Origin: an uncultured Paracoccaceae bacterium
Lineage (GTDB): Bacteria; Pseudomonadota; Alphaproteobacteria; Rhodobacterales; Rhodobacteraceae
DNA: 64,000 bases
Direction: 5' to 3'
Assembly: GCA_947498645.1 (NCBI GenBank)
Contig: CANMKS010000001.1
Coordinates: 1,588,032 to 1,652,031, forward strand
Shown here piece by piece: positions 17,775 to 27,485 of this stretch (position 1 is its first letter; each line of letters starts with the position of its first letter). The notes beneath the pieces were generated by a model. That model saw nothing but the letters and a program-made list of their open reading frames with translations. It was not told the DNA's origin and ran no database searches. The position numbers were made by a program, and so were the translations under genes.

Positions 17775-19859
17775 CTATTGTGACAGGCTTTGGGCCAGGC
17801 GCATCAACTGCACGGCTTCGGTGCGATAGCCAAATGCATCCTCACCACGGTTGGCAGTGGCCAAGGCAATCGCGTCGTCATAACCCCAATCGCCCAGATA
17901 CTGCGGGTTCCGCAAAAGCTGCCCGAACCCTGCGATAGCGGCGGCAAAGCCAGCCTCGCTCTCCAGCCCACTATCTTGCATGATGGGCACCTCGATCAAC
18001 TGGCTGACCGTTTCACCCGGTGCCTTATAGCGCAGCTTAAGAAACCCAAGCTCGTCTGAACCTACTGCCGCTGTGCTGGGCGCATAGCGCAGCGGATCGC
18101 TTAGTTGCGCTGGGCTACCTACCGGCGTCACCTCGTAAATTGCAGTCACCGAATGCCCGGCCCCCAGTTCACCGGCATCCACGGCGTCATTGTTGAAATC
18201 CTCGCGGCGCAGCGCGCGCGTTTCATAGCCAATAAGGCGATACTCAGCGATCTGTGCCGGATTGAATTCAACCTGTACCTTCACGTCCCCAGCAATCGGA
18301 AAAAGCGCACCGGACAGCTGATCAACCAGCACCTTCTGCGCTTCGGACAGCGTATCAATATAAGCGGCCGTGCCGTTCCCGTTCTGCGCCAGCGCCTGCA
18401 TTGTTGCATCGTCCAGATTGCCCCGGCCAAAGCCCAGCACGCTCAGATAGGTGCCTGTGTCGCGCTTGTCGGCGATAAAGTCGGTCAACGCATTTGGATC
18501 GCTCAATCCCACATTGAAATCACCATCGGTGGCCAGAATGATCCGGCTGACCTCGCCGTTTTCGGCCATGCCCTCGGCCACGCTGTAGGCTTGTTCCAAC
18601 CCGCCTTGCCCGTTGGTTGACCCACCGGCCCCAAGCGACTGGATCGCGCGCAGAATGGTTGTCCGTTCCGATGCGGCGGTTGGTGCCAGCACCTGCCCGG
18701 CGCTGCCGGCGTATTCGACGATGGCGACCTGATCCTCGGGGCGTAGCTGATCCAGCATCAAGCGGAAGGATTGCTTGAGCAGAGGCAGCTTGGCCGGATC
18801 ATCCATCGACCCGGAAGTATCGACCAGAAAAACAAGGTTCAGCGGCGGGCGATCAGCAATCGCAGGCATTTGGCCTTGCAGAGCGATGTGGACCAGTTGG
18901 GTATCCGCGTTCCAAGGCGTCTGGAAGGTGGACACGGTGGGTCGGAAGGGCGCTTCATTCGCATCAGGTGCAGCATAATCATAGGGGAAGTAGTTGATCA
19001 GCTCCTCGATCCTGACGGCCTCTGACGGGGGCAGTTGACCCCGCATCAAGGACGAACGGACCACGGCGTATGCGGCCGTATCGACATCAATTGAGAAGGT
19101 CGAAACGGGCGTTTCAGCGGTAATTTGCAGCGGATTGCTGTCGGCGTTGGCGAAGGCTTCGGTGTCGGTGACAGGCGCCACAAACCGGTCATCGCCAGGT
19201 GCGACCAACGCCGGGGCAGCAAGCAAAGATTCTGTTTGTGCAATCTGCTGGGTGACCCGCATCCGCGACGTGGACGAAGCTGCGCTTTCGGCGACCTCAG
19301 CGTCAAGAACAGGGGATGTTTGTTCGGCCATCTCTGCCCGAGGCAGCATGGAAGGCTCAGGTGCCGCACCAGACGCTATCACTTCCGGTGCATCAGAAAA
19401 GTTTTCAAAGGCAAGGTCGGCCTCGGGTGTCTTTAGTGCCGTTTCTTCGCGCGCCGACGCGAGCGGAGCGTCATCAGTTGCACGCAGTTCAGCAATGGGT
19501 GCTTCCTCGACAACTGTGCCGCCTAACGCGCCATCAAATTCTGTCATCGTGATCTGCGGCGGCGATGGCGGGCGCAGCAAATCCTGCCCTTGTGGTGTCA
19601 AAACCAGAAAACCACAGGCGACCAATGCCGTTGTCGCGGTCAGCCCGCCTTTGGATGTCATTGCGTTCATCATCGTCTTCACTCCTGTCCAGAGGCCCTT
19701 GGGGCCGGTTACAACAGTGGGACGCGGCTCATCGCGTGATCCTTGGAGGGCGTCGAAGTTTCTTTGCGCAAGTGCCAGGTTTTCAGCACGGCGTGCGGCA
19801 TCCGGGCGCGGGGTCGCCGCATCCATCAGGGATTTCAGATCGTCGAGGTCATCGGTCAT
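17775..19859 (-). CDS. Membrane-anchored von Willebrand factor A protein (YfbK-like)
   Basis: Cytosolic N-terminus, single TM (GLTATTALVACGFLVL), YfbK-like ADVDTAAYAVVRSSL region and MIDAS LVDTSGSM. Confidence 0.88.
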   Translation of the reverse strand: MTDDLDDLKSLMDAATPRPDAARRAENLALAQRNFDALQGSRDEPRPTVVTGPKGLWTGVKTMMNAMTSKGGLTATTALVACGFLVLTPQGQDLLRPPSPPQITMTEFDGALGGTVVEEAPIAELRATDDAPLASAREETALKTPEADLAFENFSDAPEVIASGAAPEPSMLPRAEMAEQTSPVLDAEVAESAASSTSRMRVTQQIAQTESLLAAPALVAPGDDRFVAPVTDTEAFANADSNPLQITAETPVSTFSIDVDTAAYAVVRSSLMRGQLPPSEAVRIEELINYFPYDYAAPDANEAPFRPTVSTFQTPWNADTQLVHIALQGQMPAIADRPPLNLVFLVDTSGSMDDPAKLPLLKQSFRLMLDQLRPEDQVAIVEYAGSAGQVLAPTAASERTTILRAIQSLGAGGSTNGQGGLEQAYSVAEGMAENGEVSRIILATDGDFNVGLSDPNALTDFIADKRDTGTYLSVLGFGRGNLDDATMQALAQNGNGTAAYIDTLSEAQKVLVDQLSGALFPIAGDVKVQVEFNPAQIAEYRLIGYETRALRREDFNNDAVDAGELGAGHSVTAIYEVTPVGSPAQLSDPLRYAPSTAAVGSDELGFLKLRYKAPGETVSQLIEVPIMQDSGLESEAGFAAAIAGFGQLLRNPQYLGDWGYDDAIALATANRGEDAFGYRTEAVQLMRLAQSLSQ

Positions 19860-20428
19860 GTCATGTCCTCCTTTTGCTTGATCGCACGCAGCATTTTCTT
19901 GGCCTCCGAGATGCGCCAGCTGACCGTGCCTTCCGAGACACCCAGAACCTCAGCCGCTTGCGCATGGGTCATGTCGTCCAGAATCAGCACCAGCGTGTCG
20001 CGCAGATCATCGCCCAGTTGGTTCATGGCCGCAGTGAGCCAATCAAGTTGCGCGTGTGTTTCCTGATTGGCGGCGGTCCGGTTGATTTCCCAATCGCCCC
20101 AGCCTTCGGTTGCCTTGGTATAGGTCGCCCGCTTGCGGCGGCGGTCATGGGCGGCATTGACAGCAACCCGGTAAAGCCATGTCGTGACCTTCGCGCGGCG
20201 CTGATAGCTGGCAAGTTTCGCGGGCAGTGCTGCACAGATGTCCTGTGTCAGGTCTTCGGCATCACTGCGCGCCCCGGTCAGACGAAAGCAGAACGCAAAG
20301 AGCCGGTCATAGTGCCGGTCCAGCAGGCTGCTGAACGCAGCACCATCGCCCGCGGCGGCGGCTTCGGCCAGGTCCTCATCGCTTGTCATCATGCGCATCA
20401 CGGTGGTTGGACGCGCGCCAATGGTCAA
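19856..20428 (-). CDS. ECF-type RNA polymerase sigma factor
   Basis: Sigma70 r2 (RSDAEDLTQDICAALPAKL, VTTWLYRVAVNAAHDRRRK) and r4 (MTHAQAAEVLGVSEGTVSWRISEAKK); overlaps VWA gene by 4 bp. Start could be 20389. Confidence 0.92.
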   Translation of the reverse strand: MTIGARPTTVMRMMTSDEDLAEAAAAGDGAAFSSLLDRHYDRLFAFCFRLTGARSDAEDLTQDICAALPAKLASYQRRAKVTTWLYRVAVNAAHDRRRKRATYTKATEGWGDWEINRTAANQETHAQLDWLTAAMNQLGDDLRDTLVLILDDMTHAQAAEVLGVSEGTVSWRISEAKKMLRAIKQKEDMT

Positions 20429-20480
20429 TCCTTGGCGATGTGTGAATTTTTTAACTCCGGGTATCGTTGCGCCGATGTGT

Positions 20481-21452
20481 CTAGAGGGCGGCCCGCAGCG
20501 ACGTCACCAGCGCATCCATATCCGGGTCCATTTTGAGCGACAGCGCCTTGCGGCGATGCCAATCGACGGCCTTTTCATGCAGCTCTGCCAGAACCTTGTC
20601 AGATTTCAGCTCTGCCAAAAGCGCGCCGGATGCCTTGGCGTAGCGGTTGATCGTCAGATCGGTTTCATCGTTGTGATTGAACCGTTCCCAATATTCCATC
20701 CCGATGGTCTGACTGGTGTGATTGGCCCGCCCCCGTGCCCGCTGCACCAGATAACTGTCCAGCGATTTGAGCGCATAGTGATTGACCTGCGCCTTCTCAA
20801 AAAGGGGAGGGTGCGCCGTGCGTTCGCCATCTTTGACGTAGGGCGCGCCACCGGGCAACACCCAGTCGATCTGCCCTGCCATGTCGTCCATTGCGACGGG
20901 AGCATGCAATCCTGCCCGCTGAAATTTGTCCTGATTGGTATAGAGCGATTTGACAAACTTGCCTGTTGCCGGGCGAAGTTTTGCATCCCAAGGCAATTCG
21001 CCTTTGGTGAATTGTTCGGTCACCGGTTCGTCAACGAAATCCTCGCGTCCGTCCGGCCCAAAATTGCGCCATGGCACCGAGATAACATCCACGTCCTCGC
21101 CGGTTTCTGCCACCAGTGCCCGGACCGACCCATCCCCCATATGAATGTTCAGAAATTCATCAATGTCGCAGATAAAGACCCATTTGGCGTCCTTGACGAT
21201 ATCATAGCGGCGGGTCGCCTGACGCAGGGCACTGCGGTGAATGCCGCCCCCGCGTACAATAGTGTTGTGCTGCACCACATACCCCATCTCTTGCAGCCGT
21301 AGCAGGATGTCGACGGTGGGGTCGGTGCAGTCGTTGGTGCAGACAATGATGTCGTCAAAACCAAGGGTTTTGTAGTGGGCCACCCATTCAAGAATGAATG
21401 GCCCCTCGTTCTTCATCGTGGACACAACAGTGTAAAGGTCTTTGGCCATCAT
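20481..21452 (-). CDS. Glycosyltransferase family 2-like protein
   Basis: MKNEGPFILEWVAHYKTLGFDDIIVCTNDCTD and FICDIDEFLNI. Confidence 0.85.
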   Translation of the reverse strand: MMAKDLYTVVSTMKNEGPFILEWVAHYKTLGFDDIIVCTNDCTDPTVDILLRLQEMGYVVQHNTIVRGGGIHRSALRQATRRYDIVKDAKWVFICDIDEFLNIHMGDGSVRALVAETGEDVDVISVPWRNFGPDGREDFVDEPVTEQFTKGELPWDAKLRPATGKFVKSLYTNQDKFQRAGLHAPVAMDDMAGQIDWVLPGGAPYVKDGERTAHPPLFEKAQVNHYALKSLDSYLVQRARGRANHTSQTIGMEYWERFNHNDETDLTINRYAKASGALLAELKSDKVLAELHEKAVDWHRRKALSLKMDPDMDALVTSLRAAL

Positions 21453-21483
21453 TCCTCGCTTCGTCCTGTTGTGCCCCGCGGCA

Positions 21484-22962
21484 CTAGACTGACAAGCAGA
21501 TGTATTTCATCTCAAGGTAATCCTCAATCCCGTGGCTGGAACCTTCGCGACCCAGGCCGGATTGTTTGACCCCGCCAAATGGGGCGACTTCGGTTGAGAT
21601 GATGCCGGTGTTCACGCCGACAATCCCGTATTCCAGTGCCTCCGCGACCTTGGTCACACGGCTGAGGTCTTTGGCGTAGAAATAGGATGCGAGGCCAAAG
21701 ATTGTGTCATTGGCCTTGGCAATCACGTCGTCTTCGTCTTCGAACATAAAGAGCGGGGCAAAGGGGCCGAAGGTTTCATCGGCGCTGACCAGCATGTCGG
21801 ACGTGGCGTTGGTCACAATCGTCGGCTCAAAGAATTGCCCGCCATAGGCATGAGGCTTGCCACCGGTCAGGATCTCGCCACCTTTGGACAGGGCGTCATC
21901 AAGGTGTTCCTGCACCTTATCAACAGCCGCCGGTTCGATCAGCGGGCCAAGCGTTGTGCCCTCTGACAGCCCGTCGCCGACATGCAGCTTTTCAACCGCG
22001 ACCTTCAGCTTGGCGGCAAAGGTATCGTAGACGCCCTTTTGCACATAAATGCGGTTGGCGCAGACGCAGGTTTGCCCGTTGTTGCGAAACTTGCAGGCGA
22101 TGGCCCCTTCAACTGCGGCGTCCAGATCAGCATCGTCAAAGACGATGAAAGGCGCGTTGCCGCCCAACTCCATGGAGCATTTCATGACCTGATCTGCGGC
22201 TTGTTTCAGCAGGATGCGCCCAACCTCGGTTGACCCGGTGAAGGTCAGCTTGCGGACAAGCGGGTTCTCGCAGAACTCTTTGCCGACCTGAGACGATGAT
22301 GTCGATGTCACGACGGACAACAGCCCCTGCGGGATGCCGGCCTCTTCGCCCAGTTTCGCCATGGCCAATGCCGAAAGCGGCGTCAGGGATGCTGGACGCA
22401 CGACAAATGAACAACCCGCTGCCAGGGCGGGCGCAACCTTGCGCGCGATCATTGCATTTGGGAAATTCCACGGGGTGATGCCAGCGGCCACGCCGATCGG
22501 TTGTTTGATCACAGTGATGCGTTTGTCAGCCATATGACCGGGGATTGTCTGACCATAGATGCGCTTGGCCTCTTCACCGAACCATTCCACGAAAGATGCG
22601 CCATAGGCGACCTCTCCACGCGCTTCGGCAAGGGGTTTGCCCTGTTCGGCGGTCATGATGATCGCAAGATCCTCTTGGTTGGCCATCATCAGGTCAAACC
22701 ACTTGCGCAGAACCTTGGCACGGTCCTTTGCTGCAAGAGCGGCCCATGGCTTACGGGCAACCTCGGCGGCGGCAATCGCTTCTGCCACTTCCTCGCGGGA
22801 CAGATCAGGAACCTTGGCAATGACGTCGCCCCGCGCGGGGTTTGTGACATCAAAGGTTTTGCCACTAGCCGCTTGCACCCATTTGCCTGCTACGAATGCT
22901 TCGGCGCAAACCAAATCTGGACGTGTCAGCATGGATTTGAGGTTGGTGGTGTCGTCAAGCAT
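21484..22962 (-). CDS. gabD: NAD(P)-dependent succinate-semialdehyde dehydrogenase
   Basis: ALDH signatures MELGGNAPFIVFDDADLD, FRNNGQTCVCANRIYV. Confidence 0.93.
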   Translation of the reverse strand: MLDDTTNLKSMLTRPDLVCAEAFVAGKWVQAASGKTFDVTNPARGDVIAKVPDLSREEVAEAIAAAEVARKPWAALAAKDRAKVLRKWFDLMMANQEDLAIIMTAEQGKPLAEARGEVAYGASFVEWFGEEAKRIYGQTIPGHMADKRITVIKQPIGVAAGITPWNFPNAMIARKVAPALAAGCSFVVRPASLTPLSALAMAKLGEEAGIPQGLLSVVTSTSSSQVGKEFCENPLVRKLTFTGSTEVGRILLKQAADQVMKCSMELGGNAPFIVFDDADLDAAVEGAIACKFRNNGQTCVCANRIYVQKGVYDTFAAKLKVAVEKLHVGDGLSEGTTLGPLIEPAAVDKVQEHLDDALSKGGEILTGGKPHAYGGQFFEPTIVTNATSDMLVSADETFGPFAPLFMFEDEDDVIAKANDTIFGLASYFYAKDLSRVTKVAEALEYGIVGVNTGIISTEVAPFGGVKQSGLGREGSSHGIEDYLEMKYICLSV

Positions 22963-23026
22963 GGTAGCCTCCCTTAGGTTAGGCGCTATCTGACCTATGC
23001 AAGGTGCTGCCGTAAAGGGGGATGTG

Positions 23027-23806
23027 ATGGATTGGGACGACGCTTACGCGAATGCGGCGCATATTCCCGGGGCAGATGCTTACCCGGCGAAATGGGCGAC
23101 TGCCGCTGCGGCCTTTCGCGGGTCGGTGCGTTGCGAGATTGACTTGCCCTACGGCGAAAGCCCGCGTCAGCGGTTCGATCTTTTTCATCCCGACAGATTG
23201 GCCAAAGGCCTTATTGTCTTTGTGCATGGCGGGTATTGGCTGCGGTTTGATAAATCCTTCTGGTCACATCTTGCGGCAGGGCCATTGGCGCAGGGCTGGG
23301 CGGTGGCAATGCCGTCCTATGACCTTTGTCCAGATGTGCGGATCACCCAGATCGGTGATCAGATCGCGGCAGCCATTCAATGTGCCAGTGAACGCGCTTT
23401 GGGTCCGATCTGCCTGACGGGTCATTCCGCTGGCGGGCATTTGGCCGCGCTGATGACAGCGCCACGCATCGGTGCCCGCTGGCAGGATCGTATTGCGCGC
23501 GTTGTGTCTATCTCTCCTGTGGCGGATCTTGCACCGCTGATGAACACGTCAATGAACGCGGATCTGAAGATCGATGATGAAGAGGCAAGCACGCAAAGCC
23601 CGGTGCATTTGCCGGCGCCCCTGATGCCGGTGACGGTCTGGGTTGGCGCGGACGAGCGGCCTGTGTTTCTGGAACAGGCGGAAGCCCTGCGCGCGGCTTG
23701 GGATTGCACCAAGGTTGTCGCGGAAGGGCATCATCATTTCAGTGTGATCGAGGATCTGGCCGACCAAGATAGCCCGCTGACCCACGCTATCGTCGGCGCG
23801 GGCTGA
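23027..23806 (+). CDS. Alpha/beta hydrolase (kynurenine formamidase/esterase-like)
   Basis: VFVHGGYW oxyanion-type HGG motif and TGHSAGGHL nucleophile elbow. Confidence 0.85.
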   Translation: MDWDDAYANAAHIPGADAYPAKWATAAAAFRGSVRCEIDLPYGESPRQRFDLFHPDRLAKGLIVFVHGGYWLRFDKSFWSHLAAGPLAQGWAVAMPSYDLCPDVRITQIGDQIAAAIQCASERALGPICLTGHSAGGHLAALMTAPRIGARWQDRIARVVSISPVADLAPLMNTSMNADLKIDDEEASTQSPVHLPAPLMPVTVWVGADERPVFLEQAEALRAAWDCTKVVAEGHHHFSVIEDLADQDSPLTHAIVGAG

Positions 23807-23912
23807 GCCTTCCTTAAGGATAGGTTCCATTGAGTAGACCTAAAGGCGATCTCAACATATGGTGTGGTGCAATGAGAAAAGCGCGAATCGCGCCCAACAT
23901 GGATGGGATGTA

Positions 23913-24224
23913 ATGTTTGGTTTTGGACGTAGTTTGATGGTGTGCATGGCGCTGGGCGCGCTTGTCGCCTGTGAGCGCTCTGGCAATGATGACAATGATG
24001 TCACGGATGGTGGCCTTGATGGCGGCCTTCTGCGCGATGGCGTCGCGAACGTCTGGGTTGATCCTGATGGTTGCCAGCACTGGTATCTGGATGACGGCAT
24101 CGAAGGATATATGACACCGCGCCTGACCCGCGATGGCAAACCACGGTGTCAGGACACACGCGGCGTGATTATCCTCAAAGACGGATCGCGTGTACCGGCA
24201 GAACCGGAACCGACAAACTCCTGA
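23913..24224 (+). CDS. Small lipoprotein of unknown function
   Basis: MFGFGRSLMVCMALGALVAC lipobox. Confidence 0.75.
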   Translation: MFGFGRSLMVCMALGALVACERSGNDDNDVTDGGLDGGLLRDGVANVWVDPDGCQHWYLDDGIEGYMTPRLTRDGKPRCQDTRGVIILKDGSRVPAEPEPTNS

Positions 24225-24248
24225 TTGATCATTGATCCAGGACGTTGA

Positions 24249-24275
24249 AAAAGGCACCGTTTTGCGGTGCCTTTT
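24249..24275. terminator. Bidirectional Rho-independent terminator
   Basis: AAAAGGCACCG-TTTTG-CGGTGCCTTTT between convergent genes. Confidence 0.85.
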
Positions 24276-24278
24276 GCG

Positions 24279-24909
24279 TTATCGCATGGCGTTAAAGACC
24301 GCATCCGTCATCGCGCAATCGCGGATCACATCGTCACCGCAACGGCGCAACTGCAGGTCACGGGTCATGCAAATACGGGCCTCTTGGATATGGTCTGATT
24401 TGCAGGTGATGGTGATCTGATCGGCCTGCAAGGAGGGGTTATCGCGCATGAACGCCTCTTCAATAAGTGTGGCAGGCAAAGTTACATCGCGGGTGAGTTG
24501 ACGAAAGACTTCGGGCCGTGTGATCCGCCCATAGGCCTCGCGGGACAGGGCGAAGTAATCATCTGACGACAGCCCCGAACACACCCCGTGTTTGCGCCAT
24601 TGGTGCCATGCCAGCCCGGATGTGCCCATGATATCGGCCATCGCGCCTGTGTCACTGCGGCTGGGCGGGCGTTCACTGGTCGCGCAATTTGCCGGATAAC
24701 CGCGTTCGTATTGCGGCCACAGACCATGCAGAATCCAGCCGAAATCCGCCGAAGGATCGCATTGCGGTGAGCCGCGCTCGTCCCCTTCCAGTGCGCACCA
24801 ATTCGCCGACCAGGACAGTGACAGAACGTAATAGTCGAACTCTCCCGCGCGGTCTTGCGCCGCGACAGGCGAGGATAGCAAACAAAGCAAGGCAAACAGG
24901 GTGCGCATT
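24279..24909 (-). CDS. Secreted ribonuclease T2 family protein
   Basis: MRTLFALLCLLSSPVAAQ signal; HGLWPQ (CAS I) and WHQWRKHGVCSGL (CAS II position). Exact start uncertain (an alternative ATG lies slightly upstream). Confidence 0.88.
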
Positions 24910-25043
24910 TTGATCTTTCCTATCGGTGCAGCCATCACTATATAGACATCAAGTTCCCCGACAATGCGAACCCGGCTGTGAAAACAGTCTGCCCAAGTAA
25001 GGGCGCGGGAAAGGCTTGTCTGCCGATAAGATGGAGATAAAAA

Positions 25044-25793
25044 ATGTCCGATAAACCGATTATGGCCAAAGCCACCGCTGTTTGGCTTTGCGACAACACA
25101 ACACTGACCTTCAAGCAGATCGCAGACTTCTGCGGCTTTCACGAGTTGGAAGTGCAAGGCATTGCCGATGGCGATGTGGCGGTCGGTGTGAAGGGCTTTG
25201 ATCCGATTGCGAACAACCAGCTGACGCAGGAAGAAATCGACAAGGCCGAGGCCAGCCCGACTTACAAGCTGAAGCTAAAGTTTTACGCCGCAGCCGCAGG
25301 CGAGGAAAAACGCCGTGGGCCACGCTACACGCCCCTGTCCAAGCGTCAGGATCGCCCTGCGTCAATCTACTGGTTGGTAAAGTTCCACCCAGAGCTGACA
25401 GACGGTCAGATCTCCAAACTGGTCGGCACCACCAAGCCAACCATCCAGGCGATCCGCGAGCGCACACACTGGAACATCAACAACATTGAACCGATTGACC
25501 CGGTTGCACTGGGTCTGTGCAAGCAATCCGAACTGGATGCGGCTGTGCAAAAGGCCAACGCCAAGAAAGCCAAAGATGGCGAGGCGATGTCGGATGATGA
25601 GCGTCGCAAGCTGGTCAGCACAGAGCAATCACTGGGCATGCCAGCCGAGCCAAAGATGCCAAGTGCGATGGCCGGTCTTGAGACATTCAGCCTGTCTGAT
25701 CCGCGCGATGATGAGGACGAAGAAGATACACGCGATGTGTCTGACGCCGACAGCTTCTTCAACCTGCCGGATGATGATGACAGCGAAGACTGA
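25044..25793 (+). CDS. trcR: DUF1013 family cell cycle transcriptional regulator TrcR
   Basis: MAKATAVWLCDNTTLTFKQIADFCGFHELEVQGIADGDVA; DUF1013 architecture with acidic C-terminus. Confidence 0.88.
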   Translation: MSDKPIMAKATAVWLCDNTTLTFKQIADFCGFHELEVQGIADGDVAVGVKGFDPIANNQLTQEEIDKAEASPTYKLKLKFYAAAAGEEKRRGPRYTPLSKRQDRPASIYWLVKFHPELTDGQISKLVGTTKPTIQAIRERTHWNINNIEPIDPVALGLCKQSELDAAVQKANAKKAKDGEAMSDDERRKLVSTEQSLGMPAEPKMPSAMAGLETFSLSDPRDDEDEEDTRDVSDADSFFNLPDDDDSED

Positions 25794-25814
25794 TTATTCG
25801 TGAATTGCGGTTTT

Positions 25815-25846
25815 GCAAAGGGCGTCCCAATGGGGCGCCCTTTTGC
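25815..25846. terminator. Bidirectional Rho-independent terminator
   Basis: GCAAAGGGCGTCCCAATGGGGCGCCCTTTTGC between convergent trcR and methyltransferase genes. Confidence 0.85.
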
Positions 25847-26466
25847 TATTCTGGTCGGCGCGCCACGATGAACCGTGCCGAGGTGTTCTTGCCAAAATAC
25901 CCCGTCTCGGTCACATCAAATCCCGCTTTGCGGAAACTGGCCTCGAGTGTTTGCGCATCAAACACCAACACATGCGGGGCTTTGCCAAAGAACTGCATCA
26001 CCTTGATCATCGGTTTGATCAGAAAGTTCATGTCACTCAAACACGCCGTCTTTGAAATGAAGTAGCCACCAGGTTTGAGCAGGCCGCGCAGATGCAGCAG
26101 CGTCTTGTCCAGATCGTCCACCAGATGCAGGATGCTGAACGCGCAAATCGCATCAAACGGTGCATCGGCCAGTGGTTTTGTGATCTCGGACTGCACAAAA
26201 TTGATGTTATGCGGACCATCGCCTGCGATCTTGTCTTCTGCAATCGACAGCATCTTGCCAGAAATATCTGTGGCCGTGATCCGCTTGACCGAGGGCGCAA
26301 GCTTGATGGCGGTGCTGCCTGTGCCGCACCCAACTTCCAGCAGATGATCCTCGGCATGCAGGAAACTGCGGGTGCGTGTCAGCGTGTCTTCATAAGCGGT
26401 CATATCCTTGATCGGAGAGGCCGCGTATTTCTTTGCGGCTTTGTCCCAAAACGTGGCGGTGGCCAT
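25846..26466 (-). CDS. Class I SAM-dependent methyltransferase
   Basis: LLEVGCGTGSTAIKLA motif I; start at MATATFWDKAAKKYAASP. Confidence 0.9.
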   Translation of the reverse strand: MATATFWDKAAKKYAASPIKDMTAYEDTLTRTRSFLHAEDHLLEVGCGTGSTAIKLAPSVKRITATDISGKMLSIAEDKIAGDGPHNINFVQSEITKPLADAPFDAICAFSILHLVDDLDKTLLHLRGLLKPGGYFISKTACLSDMNFLIKPMIKVMQFFGKAPHVLVFDAQTLEASFRKAGFDVTETGYFGKNTSARFIVARRPE

Positions 26467-26570
26467 TGGCGGATCCTTCGTTGCTATACCAATCTGAATT
26501 GCCACCAGTGTACCCATGCGGTTATGCGATATAAATTGCGGAAATTTGCCGATTAGGTATACATATTTGT

Positions 26571-27485
26571 ATGAATTGGCAGGCTGTCTCATTCGATTGG
26601 AACCAGATCAGGGCGTTTCTTGCGACCGCTGAAGAAGGCTCGTTGAGTGCGGCCGCCCGTGCGCTTCAGTCAACCCAACCAACCTTGGGCCGCCAAGTGG
26701 CCGCGTTGGAACAGGACCTTGGGGTGACCTTGTTCGAAAGGGCCGGGCGGTCGCTTGCGATCACCTCTGCCGGGCGTGATTTGCTGGAACATGTGCAGGC
26801 GATGGGGGATGCAGCCAGCCGTATTTCCATGGTCGCAGCGGGGCAAAGTCAGGATGTTGCGGGCAAAGTCTCGATCACGGCAAGCGACCTGTTTGCCGCT
26901 GGGTTCCTGCCGCCTGTCCTCATGAAATTGCGCAAGCAAGCGCCGGGTCTGATCATCGACATAGTTGCCTCGAACCGGCTTGAAAACCTCACCCGGCGCG
27001 ATGCAGATATCGCCATTCGCCATGTACGTCCTGAACAGCCTGACCTGATTGCCCGCAGGCTTGTAGACGCACAGGCTGGTTATTATGCGGCAACCGACTA
27101 TCTGGAGCGCCACGGGCGTCCGCAGACAATCGCGGACCTCAGACATCATGATTTCGTTGGGCCACGCGACACCACACAGATGCTGGCGTTTCTGGCAGAC
27201 CTGGGCATTCATTTGACGCCTGATCAGTTCAAGGCCAATTCCGACAGCGGTGTTGTGATGTGGGAACTGATGCGCGCGGGGCTGGGGATCGCCATCGGGC
27301 CAGATGGGCTTTGGCCGGATCGGCCCGGCGTCGAACAGATACTGACCAGCTTTGACCGCATAGAGTTCCCGATCTGGCTGGCCACCCATCGAGAGCTGAC
27401 GACAAGCCGCCGGATCAGAACCGTTTTTGATGCACTGGCAGAGGCGTTTCAATCGCCGCTTGCCGCGCCCGTCAGCTTGGATTGA
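26571..27485 (+). CDS. LysR family transcriptional regulator
   Basis: DWNQIRAFLATAEEGSLSAAARALQSTQPTLGRQVAALEQDLGVTLFER. Confidence 0.95.
   Translation: MNWQAVSFDWNQIRAFLATAEEGSLSAAARALQSTQPTLGRQVAALEQDLGVTLFERAGRSLAITSAGRDLLEHVQAMGDAASRISMVAAGQSQDVAGKVSITASDLFAAGFLPPVLMKLRKQAPGLIIDIVASNRLENLTRRDADIAIRHVRPEQPDLIARRLVDAQAGYYAATDYLERHGRPQTIADLRHHDFVGPRDTTQMLAFLADLGIHLTPDQFKANSDSGVVMWELMRAGLGIAIGPDGLWPDRPGVEQILTSFDRIEFPIWLATHRELTTSRRIRTVFDALAEAFQSPLAAPVSLD

Noticed and set aside
26559-26572. ATACA-TATT-TGTAT inverted repeat at the LysR gene start (26571)
   Set aside because: Short, AT-rich, overlaps the start codon; too weak to call an operator.
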